Assembly: GCA_016223145.1 (NCBI GenBank)
Contig: JACRPN010000005.1
Location: forward strand, 102,511 to 166,510
Source of the DNA: Armatimonadota bacterium
Lineage (GTDB): Bacteria > Armatimonadota > Fimbriimonadia > Fimbriimonadales > Fimbriimonadaceae
Direction of reading: 5' to 3'
Length of the DNA stretch: 64,000 bases
Part shown: positions 45,120 through 52,969 of the stretch, piece after piece
Numbering within the stretch: the stretch's first letter is position 1
How the letters are laid out: every line of letters starts with the position of its first letter
The notes under the pieces: model-generated
Seen by the model: the letters and a program-made list of their open reading frames with translations, nothing else
The model's database searches: none
Told to the model about the DNA's origin: nothing
Translations under genes and position numbers: made by a program

Positions 45120-45206
45120 TGCGCAGGCGCCGCGCCTGTGGTGCTCGGCAAAGGGAGCCCAGGCATCCATGCCTGGACCCCGGCCCGCGGACATCCTTGT
45201 CCGCGG
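45120..45206. repeat. Cluster of small palindromes between ALDH and URO-D-like genes
   Basis: Three hairpins in a row: GCGCAGGCGCCGCGCCTGTG (about 45121-45140), CCAGGCATCCATGCCTGG (45159-45176) and CCGCGGACATCCTTGTCCGC plus GG (45185-45206, 9-bp arms). They fill the gap between the two genes and resemble REP-type units, with no transposase next to them. Confidence 0.65.
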
Positions 45207-45215
45207 ATTCAGCGG

Positions 45216-45221
45216 TAGCAT
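45216..45221 (+). promoter_or_regulatory. -10 hexamer for leaderless URO-D-like gene
   Basis: TAGCAT ends 6 bases before the ATG at 45228. No Shine-Dalgarno lies between. Confidence 0.45.
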
Positions 45222-45227
45222 GACGGT

Positions 45228-46265
45228 ATGGATCTTTCGCTTGGCCCACCAGCGAATTCCCCACGAGCCAAGGTCCACTCTATCCTGAGCCGAACCAACA
45301 AGGGCGCCTGCGGCTACTGGACCGGCAACCCCCATCCCGACACCGTCCCGATCTACCTGAAGCAACTCGGTCTCAAAGACACCGAGGCGCTCTACAGCCA
45401 CTTCGGCGACGACGCCCGCTGGATCCCTGCCGATTCCGGTTACCGCCATCCCGAAGGCAAGCCCCCCTTCGACTTCTATGGCGGCGGCGAGCGGGTCACG
45501 CTCAACCACCCCGGCATCTTCGCCGATTGCGAGGATGTCAGCCTCGTACACGCCCACTCATGGCCCGATCCGGCCCACTTCGACTTCTCCGAGGTCCTTG
45601 CAAGAATTCGGCAGCACCAAAACAAGGGCGTCTGGACGGGAATGTGGGCGCCCTTTTTCCACGACGTCGCCGAGTTCTTCGGCATGGACAACTACTTCCT
45701 CGGCATGTACTCGAACGCCGCTGTCGTAGATGCGGTCACCGAGCACGTCGTGGACCACTACGTCGCCGCCAACGAGATCTTCTTCGAGCAACTTGGCGAT
45801 GCCGCCGACACCTACTTCTTCGGCAACGACTTCGGCACGCAGCGCGGGCTCATCCTTTCACCCGAACTGTTCGAGCGCTTCGTCCTGCCCAGCATGAATC
45901 GGCTGATCGGCGTGGCGAAGAAACACGGCAAGAAAGTGCTCCTTCACTCCTGCGGCTCGATTCGGGGCGTCATTCCCAAACTCATCGAGGCGGGGGTAGA
46001 CGGCCTTCACCCGCTGCAGGCCCTCGCCGAAGGCATGAGCGCACAGGATTTGGCCCGCGAATACGGAAGTGACCTGGCGTTTGTGGGTGGCGTCGACACC
46101 CAAGACCTCTTGGTCAACGGCACGCCGGCACAGGTGCGCGATGAGGTCCTTCGTCTGCGCGAGGTGTTTGGTCCCAATTACGTGGTCAGCCCCAGCCACG
46201 AGGCCCTGCTCCCGAACGTACCCATCGAGAACGTCGAGGCAATGGCGGTAGCCGCACGCGAGTGA
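45228..46265 (+). CDS. Uroporphyrinogen decarboxylase-fold protein
   Basis: 345 residues with the URO-D/MtaA barrel pattern: GNPHPDTVPIYLKQLG, GMWAPFFHDVAEFFGMDNYF, FGNDFGTQRGLILSPELFER, FVLPSMNRLIGVAKKHGKKV, LLHSCGSIRGVIPKLIEAGV and LAFVGGVDTQDLLVNGTPAQV. The HSCG motif (His/Cys) is that of zinc-dependent corrinoid or thiol methyltransferase relatives, not of true HemE, which lacks it. In Planctomycetes and Armatimonadota such genes cluster with sugar catabolism. The neighbour on the other strand is an alpha-L-fucosidase. Actual reaction unknown. Confidence 0.82.
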   Translation: MDLSLGPPANSPRAKVHSILSRTNKGACGYWTGNPHPDTVPIYLKQLGLKDTEALYSHFGDDARWIPADSGYRHPEGKPPFDFYGGGERVTLNHPGIFADCEDVSLVHAHSWPDPAHFDFSEVLARIRQHQNKGVWTGMWAPFFHDVAEFFGMDNYFLGMYSNAAVVDAVTEHVVDHYVAANEIFFEQLGDAADTYFFGNDFGTQRGLILSPELFERFVLPSMNRLIGVAKKHGKKVLLHSCGSIRGVIPKLIEAGVDGLHPLQALAEGMSAQDLAREYGSDLAFVGGVDTQDLLVNGTPAQVRDEVLRLREVFGPNYVVSPSHEALLPNVPIENVEAMAVAARE

Positions 46266-46272
46266 GGCCGGC

Positions 46273-47514
46273 CTACCCCAACTTCGCCACCCGAACCACC
46301 GTATTCGTCCCGTACGGGTACCCGGTCGCATGGAGCGTCAACCTATCCCCGCTCTGGTCGAACTGCAATGCCTCCCCGCTGTCCATCCACTTGGCATCTT
46401 TCACTGTCCCTTCGACTCCTGTAAACACCCGCGGCCCAGGACCGCGATGAGGAACGCCCTCAACCTGCGTGTTTCCGGTAGGCGTTAGGTCCGTCACGAA
46501 TAGGTAGCGGACGCCCTCATGGTCCAGCCCAAAGTCGTTCCCCTCACCTTCAATCCCGCAGGGCCGCCCACCGTACATCACGCCCTCGCGCCCGCCGTGA
46601 AGCTCCAGCCAATCGCCCACTTTTTCAAGGGCCGCGCGCTCATAGGTCGGCAACGCCCCTTCCGCCGTCGGCCCGATGTTCATGAGCAGATTCGCCCCCG
46701 CGCGCCGGGAGAAACACAGCTCCTCGATCACGTGCGCGGGAGAAAGCAGGTTGTAATCGTGCCCGGCGATGCCCCAATGAAAATCGAACGTGTGGCACAT
46801 CTCGCCTGCGATCCACTTCGGCGCGCCCGAGCGGTCCAGGGGCCTTGGCCGTCCGCGCTCGAAAGTCACGCTGTCGATCTCCGGATGCCCGGTCTGGCCC
46901 ATCGCGCCGGTGCCCGTGTTGTTGATGATGATCGCCTCGGGCTGGTGCTTGCGAATCACGGCATAGAGCTGCTCCTCCTGCCAATCGGCTTCCGGTTTCG
47001 ACCAGTTCCCGTCGAACCATAGCCCCCCGATCGGGCCGTACTGCGTGCAGAGCACCTCAACACTGTCGCGCAAGTACTGGAGATAGCCGCCCCAGTCCGA
47101 CTCGAAACGGGGCTCATTCCAGTCGAGCGTGGTGTGATAGAGCATCGGAACAATCCCCTCAGCACGGCAACCCTGGATGTAGTCTTGGATCAGATCGCGC
47201 CCGCAGGGGGTCCGCGTCACATCCAACTTGGAGAGCCCCTTAGTGTCATAGAGGCTGAATCCCTCGTGGTGCCGTGAGGTCAGGGTGATGTAGTTCATCC
47301 CAAAGCGTTTAGCCGCCCTCGCCAGTTCGCGCCCGCTGAAGTCCTTCGCCGTGAAGGTGTCCATCCGCTTGAGGTATTCGGCGCTCGGGATCTTCTCCAT
47401 GTGCTGCACCCACTCGCCCCGACCCAGCTGGGAATAGAGCCCGAAGTGGAGAAAGAGGCCAAAGCCAAGCTGCTCGAAGGCCGCTACGCGGGAGAGGGGA
47501 GTCGGTGCGCTCAT
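46273..47514 (-). CDS. Alpha-L-fucosidase (GH29)
   Basis: 413 residues from the ATG at 47514 (an earlier ATG at 47532 overlaps the GNAT stop by four bases and is equally possible). GH29 signatures: LGFGLFLHFGLYSQLGRGEW, YITLTSRHHEGFSLYDTKGL, VPMLYHTTLDWNEP and the nucleophile Asp in GGLWFDGNWSK. ANLLMNIGPTAEGALP is the conserved block after the catalytic core. No signal peptide is visible, so it probably acts on imported oligosaccharides. The general acid is not conserved enough in this family to point out. Confidence 0.92.
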   Translation of the reverse strand: MSAPTPLSRVAAFEQLGFGLFLHFGLYSQLGRGEWVQHMEKIPSAEYLKRMDTFTAKDFSGRELARAAKRFGMNYITLTSRHHEGFSLYDTKGLSKLDVTRTPCGRDLIQDYIQGCRAEGIVPMLYHTTLDWNEPRFESDWGGYLQYLRDSVEVLCTQYGPIGGLWFDGNWSKPEADWQEEQLYAVIRKHQPEAIIINNTGTGAMGQTGHPEIDSVTFERGRPRPLDRSGAPKWIAGEMCHTFDFHWGIAGHDYNLLSPAHVIEELCFSRRAGANLLMNIGPTAEGALPTYERAALEKVGDWLELHGGREGVMYGGRPCGIEGEGNDFGLDHEGVRYLFVTDLTPTGNTQVEGVPHRGPGPRVFTGVEGTVKDAKWMDSGEALQFDQSGDRLTLHATGYPYGTNTVVRVAKLG

Positions 47515-47528
47515 GGGCTGATTGAACC

Positions 47529-48017
47529 TCAACGCCGGCGAAGCATGATCAGGGAGGAGCCATCCCCTCCCACCGTCTCAAATTCAAAGCGCTCATAGAG
47601 CCGCACAGCGGGATTGTTCTTGGAGACGCTCAGTGAGATCCCGCCAAACCGCATGTCAGCTATGCCGAGGAGCTCCGCAAGCAGCTTGGAACCGATACCC
47701 CGGCCCCGAAATGCGGGCAAAAGCGAGAGCGACAGCTCGGGAATCTCATCCGACACCCAGCCGTATCCGCGAGCGTCCCCCTGCAGGGTGCGGAGCCACG
47801 CCGCCCCGATTGCACGGCCATTCCGAACCGCGAAAACCCCCAGGTCCCCGTCCGCACCCCAACCCATCCAGTATCTGGCGATCTCGGGCATATCGACGAA
47901 CTCGGGCGGAAAGGGCGCCGCGCCGGGCTCCACATACAGCGCCAAATAGCAGAACTCTCGCAAGAGGCCCTCGTCCTTGGCATCGATGGCCCGGAACTCG
48001 GTGAGAACGCTCCTCAT
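47529..48017 (-). CDS. GNAT-family acetyltransferase
   Basis: 162 residues. LGVFAVRNGRAIGAAWLRTL, the acetyl-CoA loop LLPAFRGRGIGSKLLAELLG (about 103-122) and ISLSVSKNNPAVRLYERFEF complete the GNAT core. It sits between the phosphohexomutase and the fucosidase on the same strand with gaps of only a few bases, so the three may be one operon. Substrate unknown. Confidence 0.85.
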   Translation of the reverse strand: MRSVLTEFRAIDAKDEGLLREFCYLALYVEPGAAPFPPEFVDMPEIARYWMGWGADGDLGVFAVRNGRAIGAAWLRTLQGDARGYGWVSDEIPELSLSLLPAFRGRGIGSKLLAELLGIADMRFGGISLSVSKNNPAVRLYERFEFETVGGDGSSLIMLRRR

Positions 48018-48022
48018 GGCCC

Positions 48023-49723
48023 TTATCTAAGCATCGAAAGCCCAAGCTGCAAGATGGCCTGGGCCGCCGCTTCATCAGGACCGTCGCCGACGACCCGCAG
48101 GAGCCCCGCCTCGGTCTTTGATCCCCGTATCCAAAGAAAGCCCTCTCGCTCGATGCCCTTGCCCTCATCCGTGGCGGCGGTCTCAAGCTGATATTCGCCG
48201 AGCCTGCGCCGTTCGCCACCATCGGCGGACTCCTTGACCAGCCTGACCTTCCAGCCGCACAGCTTGCCCTCGGGCCGCTCGGGGCCGACGTGCCGGGTGT
48301 ACGAATAGAGGAACTCGAAACCGGTCCAGTCCTTCGAGAGTTCTGAGGCAAAAGCGGATGGAAACTCCTGCTCAAGGCGGTCAATCATCGGCCACCACTC
48401 TTCTTGAACCTGCCCCTTCGCCGCCACGGTCCGCTGACGAGGGAGGTCGGCGATGAACCCCGATAGCCCAGGGCCCATGGATTCGTCGTGGGTCAGCGCC
48501 GACGAGATAATGCGTCGGAGCTCGGCGTCCGCGGAGGCCAGGATGGCGCCGGCGCCAACCAGCGACCCGTCGCGGCAGGTGGTGCCCGCGAAGATCGTGC
48601 CCCCGTTAGGACCCTCGACCCCAACCACAGCCCTGAGGCCCTGCCGCTCAAGGTCGCGCATTCGGGTGACCACATTGATCTCGCCGGTCTCCACCTCGTG
48701 CACCGAAGCCCCGAACGCCCGCGCGATCTGGTGCACCCGGTACGACGTCGCATCGCTCGCCACAACCGCCGCCGGCCGCGCATCCCCCGACCGTCGATGC
48801 ACCGCAAGCGCGATCGCCGTGTTGATCGCGGCGGCCGCCTGGGGCGACGGAATCTGCGCCTTTCCTTCCCCATCCACAAAGGTCAGGTTGCCGCGATCCG
48901 CATCGAAGTCGTAGGCGAGCCCAAATAGCGCTTCTTCGGCCTGCACCCGCTCGGCCAGGTCGTGCAATACGTGCTTGCCGTCGGCTCGCACCTGCTCCAC
49001 GTCCACGTCGTGAGCGGGCTTCCCCACTTCCTCATTCAAGACGATCGGTTCGACGCCCAGCGCCTCGAAGACGCGCCGGCAGACCACGGTCGCGGCCCCG
49101 CCGTTCGGGTCCAGCACCACCTTCGCGCCCTCCGTATTGGCGAAATAGGAATCCTGGACGAAGTCCACGTATTTCTGCACCGCGCTCTCGCGCTCGGCTT
49201 CGTTGACGCTTGGCGAGAACGAGGTCACCGCCGCCTGTGGCCTGAAAGCATTGGCCGCTCGGATCAGGCTGCCCATCTCACTCGCAGAGAGCAAGGCCCC
49301 CGGGGGCGCGGGGTCGAGCGCATGGGTCTCCACACCCGTGGCGTACTTCCAACCGTTGTCGTCCACTGGGTTGTGGCTGGCGGTCACCATCACCCCTCCG
49401 TGCGCCTCGAACACGCGCACCGAGTGCTGCCAGATGGGCGTCGTCACCACGCCCAGGTTGATCAGGTCCAGTTCGACGCCGAGGTCGCGAAAGGCGCTGG
49501 CCATTCCTGCCGCCTGCTCTCTTAGGAGCGCTTCGCCGGTAGGTCGAGGGTCGCGCGCCAACACCATGCGGGCGCGCTCGCTGGGGTTCGCCTGGAGCCT
49601 TGAAATGGCGTAGCAGTAGGCATGGCGAAAGGCGAAGACCGCGTCCTCGCGCTTGACGTTCGGTCCGGGACCGACCGTGGCGCGCACGCCGGAATAGGAC
49701 TGGAGCCAGCGGTCGGAAGACAT
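48023..49723 (-). CDS. Phosphoglucomutase/phosphomannomutase family protein
   Basis: 566 residues. The active-site serine loop is VMVTASHNP (TASHNP 114-119), the metal-binding loop is AYDFDADRGNLTF (a DxDxDR variant), and the sugar loop region reads VGVEGPNGGTIFAG. These three are in the right order for an alpha-D-phosphohexomutase. It interconverts hexose 1- and 6-phosphates for glycan or storage metabolism. The variant sugar loop (EGPNGG instead of GEQSG/GEMSG) makes the sugar uncertain. A -10 TAAACT lies 7 bases before the ATG. Confidence 0.9.
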   Translation of the reverse strand: MSSDRWLQSYSGVRATVGPGPNVKREDAVFAFRHAYCYAISRLQANPSERARMVLARDPRPTGEALLREQAAGMASAFRDLGVELDLINLGVVTTPIWQHSVRVFEAHGGVMVTASHNPVDDNGWKYATGVETHALDPAPPGALLSASEMGSLIRAANAFRPQAAVTSFSPSVNEAERESAVQKYVDFVQDSYFANTEGAKVVLDPNGGAATVVCRRVFEALGVEPIVLNEEVGKPAHDVDVEQVRADGKHVLHDLAERVQAEEALFGLAYDFDADRGNLTFVDGEGKAQIPSPQAAAAINTAIALAVHRRSGDARPAAVVASDATSYRVHQIARAFGASVHEVETGEINVVTRMRDLERQGLRAVVGVEGPNGGTIFAGTTCRDGSLVGAGAILASADAELRRIISSALTHDESMGPGLSGFIADLPRQRTVAAKGQVQEEWWPMIDRLEQEFPSAFASELSKDWTGFEFLYSYTRHVGPERPEGKLCGWKVRLVKESADGGERRRLGEYQLETAATDEGKGIEREGFLWIRGSKTEAGLLRVVGDGPDEAAAQAILQLGLSMLR

Positions 49724-49730
49724 GCATCGG

Positions 49731-49736
49731 AGTTTA
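49731..49736 (-). promoter_or_regulatory. -10 hexamer for leaderless phosphohexomutase gene
   Basis: On the minus strand TAAACT ends 7 bases before the ATG at 49723. It lies just inside the end of the Xer gene. Confidence 0.5.
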
Positions 49737-50666
49737 CTTGTGCTCGCTCGTTTTCGACCTCGGATGGGCCTTGGCCACGGCGTCCTTCAGCCTCTCGATG
49801 CTGATGTGCGTGTAGATCTGCGTCGTCGCGAGGTTCTCGTGGCCGAGGAGTTGCTGCACGGTCTTGAGGTCCGCGCCTCCGTCCAGCAGGTGCGTCGCGA
49901 AGCTGTGGCGCAGGGCGTGGGGCGACACGTCGGGGGGCAGACCGGCTGCTCGGGCAAGGCGATGGACGACGTTCTGGACGGTGCGCGTGGTCAGTCGGCG
50001 TCCCTGTGGGTTGGTGAAGAGGGGGCCACCTCGCCCCTTTGGGGAGAGGTCGGTGAGCTCCGGCGAACCGGGTGAGGGGCCACCGTTAGGACCTGCAACC
50101 ACCCGCTCCTCCGCGAGGTACGCCTCGATCGCGCGTGTGCACGAGACCCCAAAGAGAGCTATCCGCTCCTTGCTTCCCTTGCCTCGCACGCGAACGCAGC
50201 CCTCCCGAAGGTCGAGGTCAATGATGTTGACGCCGACCACCTCGCTCGCCCGAAGCCCCGCGCCATACATCAGCTCCAGCAGGGCCTGATCGCGCAAGGG
50301 AGTCTTGCGAAGGTTGGGCTGGTCCAGCAAAGCCGCAGCCTGCTGCTTGGAAAGCACCTTGGGTAGAGATCTTCGCCTGATCGGCGCGTCGAGCACTTCG
50401 GTGGGGTCGCTGGCCAGGTACCCCTGTGACCGGCAGAACCTCACAAACGAACGGAGGGAGGACAGCTTGCGCGCCCGGGTCACCGGCGTCGTGCCGTATT
50501 TCCGCAAGTAGGTGCTCAGGGATTGAGGTTGAAGGTCGAACCTGCCGTCCAGAACGCTGCTGAGTTGTGCGAGGTCCGCGCCGTAGGCACGGACCGTTTG
50601 CGCCGATCGCTTCGCGGCGATTGAATCGAGAAACTCCTGAATGACGGTGTCGAGCGAGGTGGGCAT
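49734..50666 (-). CDS. Tyrosine recombinase XerC/XerD, carrying an in-frame repeat insertion
   Basis: 310 residues from the ATG at 50666. The SAM-like N-domain spans 1-85 and the catalytic domain about 95-300. The catalytic set is complete: Arg in AGLRASEVVGV, Lys in VRGKGSKERIAL, HALRHSFATHLL (HxxR), LLGHENLATTQIYTH (His and Tyr). It probably resolves chromosome dimers at dif. About 25 residues (AGPNGGPSPGSPELTDLSPK and GRG) between EAYLAEERV and PLFTNPQGRR are encoded by a dispersed palindromic repeat; other Xer proteins have a shorter variable loop here. It sits upstream of the phosphohexomutase. Confidence 0.92.
   Translation of the reverse strand: MPTSLDTVIQEFLDSIAAKRSAQTVRAYGADLAQLSSVLDGRFDLQPQSLSTYLRKYGTTPVTRARKLSSLRSFVRFCRSQGYLASDPTEVLDAPIRRRSLPKVLSKQQAAALLDQPNLRKTPLRDQALLELMYGAGLRASEVVGVNIIDLDLREGCVRVRGKGSKERIALFGVSCTRAIEAYLAEERVVAGPNGGPSPGSPELTDLSPKGRGGPLFTNPQGRRLTTRTVQNVVHRLARAAGLPPDVSPHALRHSFATHLLDGGADLKTVQQLLGHENLATTQIYTHISIERLKDAVAKAHPRSKTSEHK
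50021..50083. repeat. SPELTDL-type palindromic repeat inside the Xer gene
   Basis: GGGGGCCACCTCGCCCCTTT, then GGGGAGAGGTCGGTGAGCTC, then CGGCGAACCGGGTGAGGGGC. The same element is intergenic at 29751-29805 and, inverted, at 39879-39933. The sequence is self-complementary in parts (GCCCCTTTGGGG; CCGGCGAACCGG). Confidence 0.85.
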
Positions 50667-50970
50667 GGTTTGTTGAGCGAATCGCTCACGGATGTAGAGA
50701 CGAATGTACCGGACGTGGATTTGCCGTGGACGCGAGCTTTCCTCAGCCATGGGCCCGTGAGGGAGCGCAGAGACGCTCCGTTCACCCTCTGGAACCCCTC
50801 CGGAGACTGCTCAAGACGTTATAGCCCTGGCGTCTCGCCTGGGTTGCTTAGGCTCACCGATTGGAGCCTCAGAGCACCAATCCGGCATTTCTCAGCCCTC
50901 CCCGTCTTCGACCCCTCCCTTTCGCGAAACAAGATGGCGCTTACCTTCGCGTGAGCACGCGCTGCGCGGG

Positions 50971-50976
50971 TATCTT
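50971..50976 (+). promoter_or_regulatory. -10 hexamer for leaderless DUF4127 gene
   Basis: TATCTT ends 7 bases before the ATG at 50984. No Shine-Dalgarno lies between. Confidence 0.5.
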
Positions 50977-50983
50977 GCGCCAG

Positions 50984-52579
50984 ATGAAACGGTGGATCGT
51001 CCTGGGGCTTGCCTTGCTTTCGGCAAGCGCCATTGGCGAGCGCATCCTCCTCATCCCACTCGACAGCCGGCCGGCGGCAGGCCAGTTTGCCCAAATGATC
51101 GGCAAAATGGCCGGTGTTAGGGTCGAGCTGCCTCCCGCGGAACTTCTGGGGCGTTTCACGACACCCGGGCAATCCGACGCCATCCTCGATTGGCTTCGCG
51201 ACCAGGACTATTCGGACGTGATCGCTACCGTCGTCAGCACCGACATGGTCGCCTATGGCGGGCTCATTGCGAGCCGCGTCAACGACGTGCCGCTCGAAAC
51301 GGCCACCAGGCGCATTTCCCGCCTCGCCATCATCCGACAGCGCCATCCAGACACCGCCTTCTACGGGTTCTCCTCGATCACGCGCCTCTGGCCGACTGCC
51401 ACCAAAGCCGCAGCAGCCTGGCGGCTGCAACTGGCCAAATACGAGGAGATGAAGGACCGCTATCGGAGGACGCTTTCTGAGGACGCCCGCCGTTCGATGG
51501 AGAACCTCCAGGCCAAGATCCCGCCGATCGAGATCCGTAACTACGAGGCCACCCGCGAGCGCAACCACCTGCTCCAGCGAACCCTGCTCGGTCTCGTAAG
51601 GGATAAGGTCCTCGATTACCTGGTGCTCGGACAGGACGACGCCCAGCCTTACGGGCCGCACGTTCCCGAGCAGCAGCAGCTTCGCACCCTCTGCCTACGC
51701 TACGCCATCAACCACAAGGTCTACCTTTGCGAGGGCATCGACCAGCACGCCAATGTGCTCACCAGCCGCGCCCTGCTCACCCACTACAATTGGGCGCCAA
51801 AGGTCCGAATCGTGTACTCAGACTCAAAGGGCGTGACCAAGGTCGCGAACTACGAATCCAAGATTGTCGCTCAGAGCCTGCAGGACCAGCTCTTCGCAAG
51901 TGGGGCGACCCCAGCGCCCGCGGGCACCGATTACGACTACTCGCTCTATCTGAACACGCCGGACCCCGACCCCGACGAGCGCCAGAAGTTCGTCACCGAG
52001 CTCCAGCAAGAGATCGATCAGGGCTTCCCCGTCGCGGTCGCCGACATCAATCTGGCTCGCGACGGCACCGCCGACCCCGTGCTTTTTTCAGCGCTCTGGG
52101 AAAAGACCCGAATTATGAAGCTGCTGGCCTATGCCGGATGGAACACCGCGGGCAACACGATGGGCACGGCGATCCCGGCGGCCAACGCCTATCTCTTGGC
52201 GCGTCGGCTGCGAAGCGACCCACAAGGCCGCGAAGTGGCGCAACGAGAGTTCCTGCTTCACCGCATCGTCAACGACTACGCTTATCACAAGTTCACGCGG
52301 CCGGAGGCCTATCGCATGATCGACAGCACCCTCCGTGCCAGCCGCGACGAGATCTACGATGCAGACTTCCAGCGGGTGCAAACCCTGGTGCAAACCAGCC
52401 TGACAAAGCACCTTCAGGAGTACTTCAAAACGCAGTTTCTTGGGAGGCGCTTCTTCGCTGGAACGAGCCAAGCGGAGATCACGGGCCTAGAGGACGTCCG
52501 CATATTCCTTCCTTGGCCGAGGGCGTTTGAGGTTCAGATTGAGTTCACCATGCGCACCGCGCCGGTCGGCGGCGGTTAG
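50984..52579 (+). CDS. DUF4127 family protein, secreted
   Basis: 531 residues from the ATG at 50984, where a signal peptide begins (MKRWIVLGLALLSASAIGER). The family blocks are all there: ILLIPLDSRPAAGQFAQMIG, LLGRFTTPGQSDAILDWLRD, STDMVAYGGLIASRVNDVPL, LGQDDAQPYGPHVPEQQQL and LAYAGWNTAGNTMGTAIPAA. The function of DUF4127 is not known to me; acidic and His-rich motifs (DDAQPYGPH) could bind metal. It is found in Firmicutes, Chloroflexi and Armatimonadota. Longer upstream open codons (from 50861) overlap the promoter region and are not protein-like. Confidence 0.85.
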   Translation: MKRWIVLGLALLSASAIGERILLIPLDSRPAAGQFAQMIGKMAGVRVELPPAELLGRFTTPGQSDAILDWLRDQDYSDVIATVVSTDMVAYGGLIASRVNDVPLETATRRISRLAIIRQRHPDTAFYGFSSITRLWPTATKAAAAWRLQLAKYEEMKDRYRRTLSEDARRSMENLQAKIPPIEIRNYEATRERNHLLQRTLLGLVRDKVLDYLVLGQDDAQPYGPHVPEQQQLRTLCLRYAINHKVYLCEGIDQHANVLTSRALLTHYNWAPKVRIVYSDSKGVTKVANYESKIVAQSLQDQLFASGATPAPAGTDYDYSLYLNTPDPDPDERQKFVTELQQEIDQGFPVAVADINLARDGTADPVLFSALWEKTRIMKLLAYAGWNTAGNTMGTAIPAANAYLLARRLRSDPQGREVAQREFLLHRIVNDYAYHKFTRPEAYRMIDSTLRASRDEIYDADFQRVQTLVQTSLTKHLQEYFKTQFLGRRFFAGTSQAEITGLEDVRIFLPWPRAFEVQIEFTMRTAPVGGG

Positions 52580-52969
52580 GGGCTTCCTTTGAGGGCTCGA
52601 TCTCGCCTCACTGCATAGGGTGCAAGAGGATGCGCGAGGGTGAATGAGGGTGAGAGGGAGAGGGGGCGCGGGCGAGTGAAGGGATGATGGGATGAGGAGT
52701 GGGACCCTCCCTTGGTTTTGCGAATCGAATCGGAGGCAAGTTTGGGGGTGAGAGGCAATGCACCCTTTGTGGCTCCGGCCGCCTTTGTGTCTTTGTGAGA
52801 GGTAACTATGGTCGCCCACACGGAACTGTTTTTCTTTGGGCAGGCTTGGCGGTTACCGTTCCCCTCATCCCATCATCCCATCATCCCTTCTCTAGATCCA
52901 GTCCCAAACAACGACAAAGGGCAGGTTCCTGAAAGCAGGAACCTGCCCTTTGTCCCTCGGTCCCTCCGT
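52580..52969. repeat. Repeat-filled intergenic region with ATCCCATC units
   Basis: No gene seen in 390 bases. GAAGGGATGATGGGATGAGG (52678-52697) and its inverted, expanded form CCTCATCCCATCATCCC (52863-52879) form a distant inverted repeat. GAGGGTGA-type repeats occupy 52637-52657. The right end is the 18-bp hairpin at 52914-52953. Confidence 0.6.
52914..52953. terminator. Perfect 18-bp hairpin after the large secreted protein gene
   Basis: Arms ACAAAGGGCAGGTTCCTG (52914-52931) and CAGGAACCTGCCCTTTGT (52936-52953) with a 4-base loop, 17 bases after the minus-strand stop at 52970. It has the same geometry (18-bp arms, 4-base loop, no long U-tract) as the hairpin at 15072-15111. Confidence 0.65.

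Noticed and set aside
49734-50666. Xer gene as sign of a prophage or integron
   Set aside because: No att duplication, cassette array or phage genes nearby; it looks like a housekeeping XerC/D.
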